A DNA stretch of 64,000 nucleotides from Coptis chinensis (Eukaryota > Streptophyta > Magnoliopsida > Ranunculales > Ranunculaceae): contig CM027382.1 in NCBI GenBank assembly GCA_015680905.1, forward strand, positions 11,195,501 through 11,259,500. The letters are read 5' to 3'. The translations under genes and the position numbers were made by a program. Below the pieces are notes generated by a model. The model ran no database searches and was not told where the DNA came from. It saw only the letters and a program-made list of their open reading frames with translations. Below are positions 24,656-36,269 of this stretch, piece after piece. The number at the start of each line of letters is the position of its first letter. Position 1 is the stretch's first letter.

Positions 24656-25152
24656 TTCCTTCAAAATCATTGACAAAACACCCTATGAACTATGGACCGG
24701 TAGACAACCCGCTTTGAACTACCTTAGACCATGGGGGTGTGTGACCTTTGTCACTTCTCAAAATCAAGAATTTGGGAAGTTGAGTGCTCTGGAAAAGAAG
24801 TGTGTCTTTATAAGATACGATGAGAGACTTCTAAGGGGTATGTCTTCCTAGGGGAGGATACTCAAGGGAATGTCTTCCTAGGGAGGATACTTTCGGGGCA
24901 TGTCACGTAAATAGAAGCACGTAATGTCGATTCTTAGAGGATCAATACCTAATGAGGGGGGGAGGTTGATAAGATCTACAACTTTACGGTTGACAACCTT
25001 ATAACCTTCTATTGAACAAGGCGAAGATGAAACTTTCATCAACCCCGATTCAATGACAATGACATCGTCAACTGATTGATCAATCCCAACCTCGTAAGAG
25101 TGTTAGAGGCCATATCCCTAAACGTCGATTTGAGATTGAAGGGGAGATAAAT

Positions 25153-25942
25153 ATGACCAATGCACTTACAGAAATATCTGATGAACCTAAAACATTCAAG
25201 GAGGCTATTTCTGGGTCCAATATAAGTAAGTGGATGGAAGCTATGAAGGAAGAATTGGAGTCGATGAAGAAAAACAAAGTATGGGACTTAGTTGATCTAC
25301 CTCCAAACAAGAAATCTATTGGGAACAGGTGGGTTCTCAAGATCAAGAAAAATGCGGAAGGGAACATAGACAAATTCAAAGCTAGGCTTGTTGCAAAAGG
25401 TTATACCCAAAAAGAAGGAATAGACTATGAGGACACTTCTCACCAGTAGTGAGATTTGCCTCCATATGTCTCTTCTTGTCAATGGTTGCCCACTTAGATT
25501 TAGAGCTTTACCAGATGGATGTCAAAACCTTTTCTCAATGGAGAATTGCAAGAGAAAAAATCTATATGGATCAACCCAATCGGTTTTTCAATCAAAGTCG
25601 GTCGAATACAAAGTGTGTAAACCGAATGCATCCATATATGGTTTAAAAAAAGTTCTGACAGAGCGGTGGAATCTGAGATTCCATGAAGCTATGCTTCAAG
25701 ACAAATTCGAAATGGTAAATGAGGACCATTGCGTATATGTCAAGACATCTAAAAATGGTTTTGTAATTCTATCTCTATATGTGGATGACATTTTGTTAGC
25801 AGGTAACAACAAGGCATTGATAAATTCCACTAAGGAGTGGTTGTCATTAAACTTCAAAATGAAGGACATGGGTGAAGCTAGTTATGTCTTAGGAGTTAAA
25901 ATAACTCGGGATCGACCCAAACGCTTGTTGTCTTTGTCTTAG
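25153..25942 (+). pseudogene. Copia reverse transcriptase region (fossil)
   Basis: The start is recognised from FKARLVAKGYTQKEGIDY and the active-site motif from LYVDDILLAG near 25775. The region continues into the connection segment. Broken. Confidence 0.9.
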
Positions 25943-26222
25943 GAGACATACATCAAGAAGGTTTTTGAAAGATTCAACATGACTGATTACAAGCAAATGG
26001 ATCTCCCAGTAAGTCTAGGAGAGTCTTTGAGTTATGAAATGTCTCCCAAGAATCCTACTGAAACTCAGGCTATGAAAAATGTACCATACTCAAGCGCAGT
26101 CGAAAGCCTTATGTATGCAATGTTGTGTACAAGGCCAGACATCTGCTATGCAGTTGGGTTAGTATCAAGCTAGGTTCCAAACAAATTTTGGGGTCGCATA
26201 CTGGAAGGTTATCAAGAAGATA

Positions 26223-26770
26223 ATGAGGTATCTCAAAGGCACCGTGGACTACTCGCTTGTCTACCAAGGGAAAAATCTTAAGCTGATTAGGTACTCCGAT
26301 GCCGACTGGGCTGGAAACCTTGATGAGAGGAAGTCAACTTTAGGATATACCTACATAATGAATGGAGGTGTTATATCCTCGAGCGAAGAAGAAGCAAACT
26401 TCTATAAAGACTTTCAACTATGGAAGCCGAAAGTATATCAGATTTGCTTCTCGCCACACGGAAAGTCGAAGCCGCGGTGGCTCGACGATTCATCAAACAC
26501 TTGTCGGTGTTCTCAAGAGTTCTTTGAACTAGTCCACATCCGGATCGACAAAGATGGTCGCTTCTTGCATATACTAAAGATCCAAAGTATCATGGAAGAA
26601 CCAAGCATATAGAGTTAAAGTACCACTACGTACGACAAATGATACTGAAGAAGAAAGTGGTTCTACAACATATATCCACTGATCAAATGGTTGTGGATCC
26701 ATTGACCAAACCTATTCCAAAGGAACTCTTCCTTGCACATGTAAAAATGATTGGGTTAAAGAGGATGTGA
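26223..26770 (+). pseudogene. Copia RNase H region and pol end (fossil)
   Basis: MRYLKGTVDYSLVY and YSDADWAGNLDERKSTLGY are the standard copia RNase H start. The end of pol runs to about 26770, followed by about 1 kb of untranslated sequence before the polypurine tract. Broken. Confidence 0.85.
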
Positions 26771-27836
26771 TTATGCTAAGAACACTTTGATGGTTTAATG
26801 AATAAACGTGCATTCTTTCCAGATCAATTGCATTCTCATTATACTGTTAATCATCTCATATGTATGTCAAGATGGTTGGACCGTTCACTCACATGAACAG
26901 CCACTTCTATTTTTAAATTAATGGAGTTTTAGCTTGACAAGTCACTAAACCTTATAGGAAGGGGTGGACCTAGTGTTGAAGTTATGCCCCTTCTTATAAT
27001 TGGATAAGAAGAAACAGGCTTCATAGGGAAGATTCTGTCTAAACCTACAAATGGTTGTTGCCAAGTGGGAGCAAAGTATCCTTGGAATTGTCATTAGGGA
27101 TGACAACACTTGTATGGTATGAGTGGACATACACAAATCTATTGTTGAGTAAACAAATTAGATACTCTTGCCATGACATGTTTTCACACAACATGTGTAT
27201 AGTTGACCACCTGAGAGCAAGAAAATAAATATCCCTAAAAATTCTTGATATGTGAGCTCAATTGATAGGTTTTTTGTTTAAAACATATCGAATGGTACCC
27301 TCCTTGAACTTTTGACCTTGTCAAGAAAATAAGAGGACTACTTATAACTTTGGTTTGCTCCCCACAAGCTCTTACTATAAAAAATTTGATGCATATCTTG
27401 GGAAGTTGGTAGAACTCGACGACATGACGACTTCGTCGTGCAAAGGGTAAAAGAACCGAAGGTTTATCACACAATCACCGGATTCTATCCGCCGACAATT
27501 GATGATAATTGTGAATCATGTGATACATTTTTACTTTGTAGTGTGGACTCATAGGGATGAGTGCTATTTGTCAAAGTGATGAAACAAAACGAGATCTTGG
27601 GGTATACACACACTCTTCTGGATATTAGGTTTTCGGATTTGTCTTCTTTAAGATCACTTTCATGGTAGATCACCGTATCGTGCTTTTCATTGCGACTTGC
27701 TACTTCACGAGATATCATGATACGTGTGCTCTTTAGGGTTACACGAACCATTTGTCGGGTGAGACACACAAATGGTCGAAGCATTCTACTTAAATGCTTC
27801 TCTTAGAAACCTTTTTCACCGTTGGCGAGTGGGAGA

Positions 27837-28459
27837 TGTTGGAAATAAAGGCCGGGTCGACTGATATGGATAAACGCCACCAAGATAAGGATAAACCACG
27901 AGATAAGGATAACCACCGTGTATTGGGATGAGTGTAGGACTCTATCCTAGCCTACATTAGATGAGTATAGGACTCTATCCTTAGCTGATTTTGGATAAGT
28001 ATGAGACTCTATCCTATCCAATTTTGAGGAGGTGGGAGAGTTCTATAAATAGACCCCCACCCCCTCACATATTGATCATCCCAAAAACAAGCAAAGCTCT
28101 CTCTCCCTTTAATGGTGGCCTCCAACGTTTTCTAAAGTAGAAGCTAGTTTTTCGTGGAGATTCCATAGGTGGTAACCTCCACTGCTAGCCATTGTCAGTT
28201 CTTGGTTCTTGGTTCATGAACAAAGGTTGCTTCCCGTTCGTGGTTGTAACTTGACTCTAGCTAAGTTGAGAAGAAGAAGATCTTGAGTGTGCGAAGAACA
28301 TCATCTTCTCTGGTAGATCAAAGTTTGGAACTTCGAATTGAAAACTGTGACCAAGGTACGATCTTCTGTTCGTTTCTGCTGCGCTATTTTATACATGTGA
28401 TATAGCGTAATTGTACATATCGTAGGAATCATGCATGAGATATCGGTAAAAACCCTACA
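27837..28459 (+). repeat. Copia 3' LTR
   Basis: About 623 bp, starts TGTTGG after GTGGGAGA and ends CCCTACA. It is about 96% like the 5' LTR by eye, with a few small gaps, including a 4-base one in the 3' third. Confidence 0.93.
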
Positions 28460-28530
28460 GTCCCACATCCAAGGCTGCAGCTAGAACAGAGATTGCTCTT
28501 CAATAGATGAACCACAACAAATGAGTATCT
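28460..28530 (+). repeat. 71-bp direct duplication, right copy
   Basis: Partner of 441-511. It directly follows the final CA of the 3' LTR and runs on without a break into host sequence at 28531. Confidence 0.85.
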
Positions 28531-29077
28531 TGAGAAAGCCAGGAGGGTCTCTCTAGTGTCTAGGGTCCTCTTAGAGCAATTTTATGGGTTCTTGTTACTT
28601 AATTGAACTTCACGGTTTTTCTCCCCCCTCCACTTTTGTGATTCATAACATATCTACTGAATTGTCCAACTCTAAAAGTGCTCACCTTTGCTACATAGCA
28701 ATTCCAACAAGAAGAGATGATGGCGGATCTACTCCTTTAAATAGAAGCACCGAGCTACATTGTAAAAGACAAATTTCCAGGAAGCAAAGTTTTTATATTC
28801 ATTTGCCTAGGGTCCCCTTTCAAAGTCGTCCATCTTGTATTGAAAGCGTTTGTATTTGCATTTGCTAGTAACATCAATGGGTTGCATTTGCTGTTTTATA
28901 TAAAATTTTCTTAATAGGAGCAAGTTCCTGTCAACAAACAGTATCCAGTCACTCAGTAGTGATTCCCAAACTCCTAATTCACCATTTTAGTGCCAAGCTC
29001 CCAATGCAACCATTATGTCTTTAGAGTAAAGCATATATTTAGTAGTAATGGACTATTGAGCCGTACTAAATATACAT
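28531..29077. other. Host sequence right of the copia element, no gene seen
   Basis: Continuation of the host sequence ending at 511. A 94-codon open frame at 28584-28868 has no recognisable domain and is probably chance. Confidence 0.4.
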
Positions 29078-29443
29078 CTAGGAAAAATAACTGAGCGGTC
29101 CTGGTAATTTTCCAAAGTGATGCCCTCTGTTGTGTCCACCTCTAGAGGGACAATAACTGCTACTAGGAAGTGCAATGTTGGCCATGATGTCAGCAGCAAT
29201 TTCGTTAAGTCGAACTGGGAGAAAGCCATGCTCATCTTTTAGACAGACTTGGCCACAGACTTCGCACACATTTTCAAGCTCACTGCATGAATTACATAAC
29301 TCTGTCTTTCTAATATCACCGCATACAACTATCCACTTAACAACGCAAAACGGTTGTTTACAGATCATACAATCCCTGCCCCAATTCCCTTTTTTCAACC
29401 GAGCCTTTATGTCGGGGCAAAGCATGACTGGCAAATATTTGAT
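29078..29443 (-). pseudogene. RBM22/SLT11-like zinc-finger exon, probably a gene fragment
   Basis: The minus-strand exon starts at 29443 after a clear splice acceptor (TTTCAATTTCAG) and ends at TAG 29080-29078. The protein resembles the N-terminal zinc-binding region of the splicing factor RBM22/ECM2/SLT11: CMICKQPFCVVKW, then LCNSCSELENVCEVC, then an L-x-D-E-H-G-F segment like that family's LDLEYG. One expected Cys pair at the start is degraded (LCPDI). The CCCH finger and RRM that should follow are absent; the frame ends in an unrelated 35-residue tail. It may be a short paralogue or a fragment. Its first exon would lie at 29500-29900, where I cannot identify it. Confidence 0.5.
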
Positions 29444-29954
29444 CTGAAATTGAAATCAAAATTGGCAGGTATTGTGCTCATCTTCCAAATTTAACTTTTT
29501 TAGTTTGCTCTCGTTCTTCCAATTAGATTTTAGCCTTAAGACTGCCAAGAAAAAAAATAGTTAGAGCCATCATCAACACCATTGCTAAATTATATGAATT
29601 TGCAGTAATTGTCTGCAGCATCAAAAAACCAAGAGATAAATTATGAAACAATCTTCTGTTCTTGCTCCTTCTCCACATGACTTTCTTTTTGTTTCTCTTC
29701 AATCTCTCCACCATTCTTCACAAGCGAATTTGCAACCTCGTTTTTAATCGGAATTTTAGGATGAGAAATAGAGAAAAGAGGAACCCCATGAGAGGAAGAG
29801 AGTACAGAGGGGGAGACAGGCTATGTTTGGAGAGAGAATAGGAGAGAGGGAGCGAGTGAGAGAGTTTTGAGAAAACCCTTCGCGAGATTATGTTTCAAAA
29901 TTTCTGTTTTTAAGTAAAGTCCGTAAACGGACGTCCGTCTAGGAGGGATCAATA
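29444..29954 (-). other. Upstream region of the zinc-finger fragment
   Basis: On the minus strand a glutamate/lysine-rich frame (about 29755-29641) ends in KEQEQKIVS and a stop, and a pyrimidine-rich stretch (29880-29760) precedes it, like a plant 5' leader. The link to the zinc-finger exon is not shown. Confidence 0.25.
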
Positions 29955-30281
29955 TACCATGGTTTATACCATGGCCCACAACTTCACCCACAAGATGAAC
30001 TAGAACCTAATTTTTTGTGGATATGTCCAACAAACCTTGAAGATCACCTCCACAAAATTTCAGCTCATTTGATGATGTTTAACAATGTCAAAAGATGATT
30101 TCAAAATCGAAAAATCGGGGTCGTTAAAAAAAATTTAAAGTTGTCAACAATTTTTAATTAAGTTGGAGATTTCCAAATGAGTCGAATTTTTGTGGAAAAT
30201 CTATCCATAGTTAGGAGATCATATCCTCAAAATATTAGCTTTTAACTCGTCTTGTAAAGGGACATGGTATAAACCATGGTA
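29955..30281. mobile_element. MITE with TACCATGGTTTATACCATG ends
   Basis: Terminal inverted repeats start TACCATGGTTTATACCATG on the left and TACCATGGTTTATACCATG when the right end is read in reverse. About 327 bp, non-coding. The interior carries a core (CAAAATTTCAGCTCATTTGA and CTATCCATAGTTAGGAGATC) shared with the MITE in PHOT2 intron 3. Target duplication not clear. Confidence 0.7.
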
Positions 30282-30357
30282 AACGGATAGAATATATATA
30301 TATATATATATATATAATCTCCATAATCTCCATTAATTTGATGTCATTGTAGCATAC

Positions 30358-30825
30358 TACTAGTGCACCATTCACGTTACAGCGGCAAGTAGTCCCAGTG
30401 CAACATTAATATTGCAATGGGATATCCAGTGCAAAATATAATCATTTAGCAGTTTGCTAATGATTTTTAAAGATTGGCTAAGGCACTAAGCACAATGATG
30501 GTTTCGATCCTTGTCTGCTTTCCTACGCTCTCCTAATTTTTATCTTATAATCAAAGTAGTATATCCATCCACCATTTCCAATTTCACAAACCCCCATCCC
30601 AATTCAAAAGAACCCCATTCATCATTCTAACACACAAAATTTGTACATTTATTAATGAAAAAAAGAGAGAGAAAGCAACCAACATCCATTGGTGAGTTGG
30701 AAAATACGGTGTATACGACAAATGTAGATAATTTTAATTCCCTTCATTAAGATGCAACGTTGATGTTGCAGTGGTCTTTTTTAGTGCATCATTGCTGTTG
30801 CATTTGCTAAAATTAAAAGTTAATT
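30358..30825. repeat. Imperfect inverted repeat, possible MITE
   Basis: Left arm CCCAGTGCAACATTAATATTGC and right arm, in reverse, CCACTGCAACATCAACGTTGC share a self-complementary motif. The arms match only in patches and no target duplication was found. Confidence 0.3.
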
Positions 30826-32379
30826 AACCAAAATGTACAAGCATATATATTCAATTTTTTGAAAACTAGAATTAACAGATTATTCTTCAAAACTCTAACC
30901 TAATCAATAATGCTGAATATAACTAACGGAATACAAATTTTAATTATTTTAGATATTTGTTCTTGCTCACCTTTGTTGAATCTTTCCGCCTTGTTGAAAA
31001 AGAAAGCTATTGGGATTCTCCAATTTTCATTTAGTTTCTTGTTCTTCAACTCCAATCTAAAATATTTCTCAAATGCGGGTTCTTTTCGGACAACTTTCAT
31101 TATCTATGCTTTTTTGAACGATTTTGTTAAACAAATATGTAATGGTGAAAAGAAGAAGGTGGATTTGAAGTTTGAGATAGTTGGAGAATGAGGTTTTCAG
31201 CCATAAACAGAAAATCATATGGGTTTTGTAAAAGTCCAGGTAGTTAGTTTGGAGGGCCTTTTTGTCATTTTATCGTAACATGAATAAAATGAGGGACGTG
31301 GATCATAAAATCTTACCCGGGTGGCTGGGTGTCCTGTGAATTTCTTAATTTTGTTTAATGCAAGGATGGTACCCCCAAAATCTCTTATCTTACTACTATA
31401 AAGAAAAATCCTCCATCTACAGTTTTGTTTTCCACTTTTGCTCCTATTATTTTTTGTTTATTTCACATACTTTTCAAAACAAATTATGTAATAATAAATT
31501 GTATAATGGAAGGGTATAAAGGCAAATTAGACGGTCTCATTTCCATCAATAGCACTTTTATTTTTTAGTTTGACCCTCTCTTATTTTGTTGATTTACATC
31601 TCCCAAAACATGTGAAATTAGTAAATTTTATGTTTGAGAAAGGTAAATATAAAAGGGTTAACTAGTATAAACCCCCCCCCCCCCCCCTTGGATGAGCTAA
31701 TTAGGATTTCCCCCTTACTAGATGGGGAAATTAAGGTCTCTCCCTTAAGTACATACAAAAAAAAAAGTCAACTTGGGTTGACTATTTATTTTTTTATTAT
31801 TATTATTATTTTTTTTTTTTTTTTGGAGGGAGACCCTAATTTCTCATGGGGAGGGGTGGTAATATTCGTTACCCCAATATAAAATTCAAATCTTTGACCT
31901 ACTTTTCTATAAAACGTAGGTCCCATAATTATTTAATTTTGTTTTGTTAGTTTTTTGACACGTGGACCCCCTATGGTAGACACACTCTTCTCTACGTGTG
32001 TGTAACATGCGCCCATTTGCTAGTATTAAAATAGATTCCGAAGAAAAAAAATTAGACACATGAAATAAATGATACCAAAATTCAAACATCACATCAGATT
32101 GTCACCAAACTAACATTGCATAGTGAAGAGGAAACAAAAGACAATAAAAATAGGGAATGCAATTTTCCAGGCCTCTTTTTGCCACTTCTCCCGATTGTTA
32201 TGTCATTTGACCCAAATGCCCATATCCTTTCCACTCACTAAAACCAATTGTCTATTCCACCAACTTCTGCCTCTTTGTAGGGTTGAAAAGGTAACGTTCT
32301 ACCCCTTTCCAAAACCATTTGCTGGTAGGAAAAGAAAAACTAGCAAAAGAGAGAACTTTATGAAAAATCTCCTTGAGAA
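30826..32379. other. Intergenic, no gene seen
   Basis: AT-rich sequence with simple runs: about 16 C at 31672-31687 and a T/A-rich tract at 31780-31825. Open frames here are short and domain-free. Confidence 0.5.
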
Positions 32380-32469
32380 GTGGTTGGTTTCACACCCTAT
32401 GAGAAGAGGATTACTGAACTTCAAAGAAACAAGGTCTCTCTTGGGCATCCATTTGAAAAATTCATATGG

Positions 32470-33960
32470 CTCTTCAATCCCATCATTTTGAACATAACCA
32501 GTCAGCAAAAAATTCCAAGAAACTACATCCTTTTCATTCATCATATCAAAATTCTTTCTTGCAGTGTCTATTGAACCAACTCGATTGGCAGAACATGGTG
32601 ATCATAGAATTGCTCAAGACCGACTAATACCACTGTAAGTACCTAATATTCATGGCCAATGAATATCAAACACGTGTCCATCAGATCACACCAAGATGAC
32701 CAGGTCGTACCAAAGTAAACAAATTGGAGTCACTGCTAACAACGCTGACCAGAACGTTACAAGTAGATCGTGCTCATTTATGATAGGAAGCGGTGACAAA
32801 TAAAGAGAGCATGCGGATCTCATTCTGCATGATATAAATTCTACTTATGTCAATCGAATGAGATATATTAAAGAGGAATAAATACAAGGAGAGGAAGAGT
32901 TTCCACAAGATGGCTATAAAGGAAAATGTGGTTACAAAGCTACATGAGATATAGACATCTTCTCTCATTCTCTACTTCCATCACCTCCAATTAGATCTCC
33001 CAAGCAATTATCTCCATGGAACTATGATTGGTTTGATTCTAGTTCACCGAAGAACAAGATACGTAGGCAGCTCCACAGAACAGAGTGCAACCACTTCTAT
33101 TCAAACCTATTTTCTTCACGTAATGGTAGAAGGAGAGTTTTCACCATTTACAACCACCAATCCATAAACTTGAATCACATCTCTAAGCTTACTCAATTTA
33201 GTACACACTTAAAAAATCACAGCCAAGGTCGTAGAATTAACTTTAACACTTTATTATCTTCTCAAATCAATAAATAATCGAAATCATCTTCCCATTCCCC
33301 TGCTTTCAAAATTCCAATCACTGGCATTTCACAGTACAATTTCTCAGCCTCACATAACATTCCCGCGGCCGCCCGAACAAAATTTGTAATCACAAAAACA
33401 TAAGACACAACATTCCGTTCAGGCATTTGCAAAAACAAGTATTAAGTTTCTAAAACTCGAGAATCACTCCAAATATAACCATTAACCATTGCATTCCATG
33501 TCGCGGATATTTCTCTCAGTCAGTTCATCATATAATTTCCTAGCTTTGAAAATCTCACCATTCTGAGCATAAGCAGTGAGCATTGTTGTCCATGAAACAA
33601 TACTTTTAATGGGCATACGATGGAAAATGGATTCAGATTCATTAAGGTTTCCATTTCGTCCATTTTTTGTGATTTGGGCATTGGCCAGGAAATGAAAAAC
33701 TTTGAGCTATTGTTAAGTTTTGTGTGCGTTCTGAGCATAAGCAATGAGCATTGTTGTCCATGAAACAATACTTTTAATAGGCATACGATGGAAAATGGAT
33801 TCAGATTCATTAAGATTTCCATTTCGTCCATTTTTGGTGATTTGGGCATTGGGCAGGAAATGAAAAACTTTGAGCTATTGTTAAGTTTTGTGTGCGAGGT
33901 TTTTTGGTTTGGGTTGAAATGTTGAATAAAGCCGAAATTGAGGTTGTCAACTTTCTTAAT
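32470..33960 (-). pseudogene. PPR-repeat protein pseudogene in two pieces
   Basis: Minus-strand frames read plant pentatricopeptide repeats: RMPIKSIVSWTTMLTAYAQN and GEIFKARKLYDEL (about 33620-33510), MPERNVVSYVFVITNFV (about 33410-33360), then MNEKDVVSWNFLLTGYVQND and EPYEFFKWMPKRDLVS (about 32545-32430). The order and wording fit one P/PLS-class PPR gene for organelle RNA processing. Frame changes, stops and a gap of about 650 bp (32580-33240, with unrelated sequence) break it. No start or C-terminal domain was found. Confidence 0.65.
33561..33896. repeat. 168-bp tandem duplication inside the PPR pseudogene
   Basis: 33561-33728 and 33729-33896 are head-to-tail copies with only a few mismatches. 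168 bp is 56 codons, so the duplication keeps frame; it is more than one 35-residue PPR unit. Confidence 0.9.
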
Positions 33961-33978
33961 AGACAACTGACTTTTAGT

Positions 33979-34494
33979 TAGTGTTCTAAAAAACGCTAGG
34001 TGGTAGTCGAGCGGTGGGAGAGCGCCTAGGCTTAGGCGATAGGCGTTAGGCGGTTGTTTTTCCTAATATATCTTATAATATAGATATAATAATACACACC
34101 TATACTACAAGAAATGAAGAAAAATCATTTACCATAACTAAAAAAATAACACAAACAAAAATATATTTATTACAAATATGTGTAATAGTTAAAGAATATC
34201 AACTTCATATAAAAACATACTCTTTTCTTATAGTGACATATAATTTACATTAGACTTTAGTCTTTTAAACTCATTCAAATCTTAAAGCCTATACAGGTAT
34301 TTAATTTTTGAAATTTAATCATTCAAAAAATAAAAATAAAATAAAAGCTTGTCTGGACCGCCTAGAGGCCGATTAGTCTACCTAGCCTGTCTAGACCCGC
34401 CTAATCGGCTTACCGATTTTTTAAACGATTTGGGCCTAGGCGAGTTGGTTGGGCACCGCCTAGGCGGCCGCCTAGACCGATTTTTAGAACACTG
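33979..34494. mobile_element. Non-autonomous hAT element, about 516 bp
   Basis: The ends are inverted: TAGTGTTCTAAAAA on the left and CAGTGTTCTAAAAATCGG when the right end is reversed. It is flanked by CTTTTAGT and TTTTTAGT, an 8-bp target duplication with one mismatch, the hAT pattern. Subterminal parts carry many GCCTAGGCGG/CCGCCTAGGC motifs; the middle is AT-rich and non-coding. Confidence 0.8.
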
Positions 34495-36269
34495 TTTTTA
34501 GTGAGTAGAAAGAAATAGGGGCATTTAGGTCAAATAACATAACAATCCGGGGAAAGGTAAAAAAGAAACGTGGAAAATTGTATTCCCTAAAAATAATACA
34601 AAGACAATTGACTATTCCTCCACCCATGGGCAGAAACATGCCACGAGAGACAGACTTATCTTAAATGAGTGTGGGATCGCAACGACTCGTTCATTTGCAT
34701 AATCCATAAGAAAGCGATTTTTGTTGGTTTACTTTGAAGAAATATCATTTGAGAATGTCCCAAATTAATTCGATTTCTGGTGCTCAATTCATTTGATGTT
34801 TCTGTAATAGTTTTGGGCCACAAGAAGCATTCCTTCAATCGGTATCTGCGGCCAACATCGGGGCACGCCTTCACATGGGTTGCAAATGACTAGTTGGCTC
34901 ATTGTGTGCGCTGTGCCATGTATTTTGTTCTCACGATTCATACTTCTCTTGCAAGTATTACCTAAGGAATAGAACATTCGAGCAAGAATACCATTTTTTT
35001 CGATAATAATGAAGAGCAAGAATACCAAGTCGTTTAATTTGGTTTTCTTTGGATGATACCTTCAAACGAGGGCATTAATTGAGCGAAATGGGACAAAATG
35101 TATAGGACAGTCATTTAGGTACTACATACCAAAACCCATTTGGTAACTGACAACTTGATCTATGTGGTCTGATAGCATATACACCATACACATTTGACAT
35201 TTATACAAGGTTTTGTGGAACTGGGTGTCACAGAGCAGTGACAAAACTCTCTAAATGGTTGCTTTTACCATTCCTCAAAATGAAAAACTGAAGGCATACA
35301 GTATGAGACTTGGAGAAATAATTTTACGTTTTAAGGCCTTGAGTTATAGGTATTATCTCAAGGATTGTTATGATATTTCTAAGTTTTAGATTTGGTACAT
35401 ATGATTTTCCAACTATTTTAAACATTGTTACAAAAATTTATTTAAATTTGAAACTTGTAACTTAGTCAACAAATTAAGAAATTTGACTAATTGTGGATCG
35501 TTCGTTTTCACGACTTTTGATATTATATTTGATAAGTTTAGAATTTTTTAATTATTTTGATTATTTATAACAATGTTTAGAATAGTTAAGAGATTATATC
35601 TACAAAAAAATTAATTTAATTTATAATTTATAAATGTCCTAACAATTTTGAGTATGTTTAGGTGTTTTTTTAATATTTCTCTAAAACCTCTTCCTTATTT
35701 TTTTTTGGCTAAAGAACTCTCTCTCTTCCTTGTCTCAAATTCTCAAAACAAATACGCGTCTAAAACATCATTGAGGCGGATGAAGGGTTATGTGAGTGTT
35801 TTTACGAGGAAAGGTCCCTTCAAACTTCGAAGTATTTTATTGCAGTGCTGAAGCCAAAAAGGGAAAAACAAAAGCAACAGTTACCAAAAAAAAAAAAAAA
35901 ACAAACAAAAAGCAACAGTTACCAAAAAAAAACAAACAAAAAGCAACAAAACAAAAAGCACTGTTGGTGATGTGGTAATAGAAAGGAAAGTTTACGGAAA
36001 CAAAAAACAACCATGTGCGACTCCCCTTCTAGGCCACAACTCTAAATAGTACCAACGGATAAAACGGTACAAAATCAAAGGTTCAGAAACTCTGCTTGTA
36101 TTTAGTGCACGGCCAAGACTATCATATGGTACAGTTAAAAGGTCTACTTATATGTTATATATGTTATCTTCTCTCCACCTTTCCCTTCTTTACAACATAA
36201 CTCATGAAAAAGCAGACGTAAAACATTACAGTTAACTGAAAAGCTTCACGAGACTGAAGATTGCAGGAG
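34495..36269. other. Intergenic, no gene seen
   Basis: AT-rich sequence upstream of PHOT2, with an A-rich repeat of the form AAAAAGCAACAGTTACC at about 35870-35960. Nothing else recognised. Confidence 0.5.

Larger units (their letters stand above)
512..28459 (+). mobile_element. Ty1/copia LTR retrotransposon, broken, with two nested insertions
   Basis: The element has LTRs at 512-1133 and 27837-28459, a primer-binding site at about 1134-1150 resembling an initiator tRNA-Met complement, and a purine-rich tract (GTGGGAGA) just before the 3' LTR. Parts in order are gag, integrase, reverse transcriptase and RNase H, the order of the copia superfamily. LTR length and protein style suggest the Tork lineage, with low confidence. 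It is broken, with several breaks besides the two large insertions. The LTRs differ at about 25 sites by eye (about 4%), which at common plant rates means roughly one to two million years. Confidence 0.93.

Noticed and set aside
28584-28868. 94-codon frame as the host gene split by copia
   Set aside because: Different frame from the coding-like part at 281-505 and no recognisable domain.
31634-31882. Proline-rich frame next to a C run and T run
   Set aside because: Driven by homopolymers; no domain or splice context.
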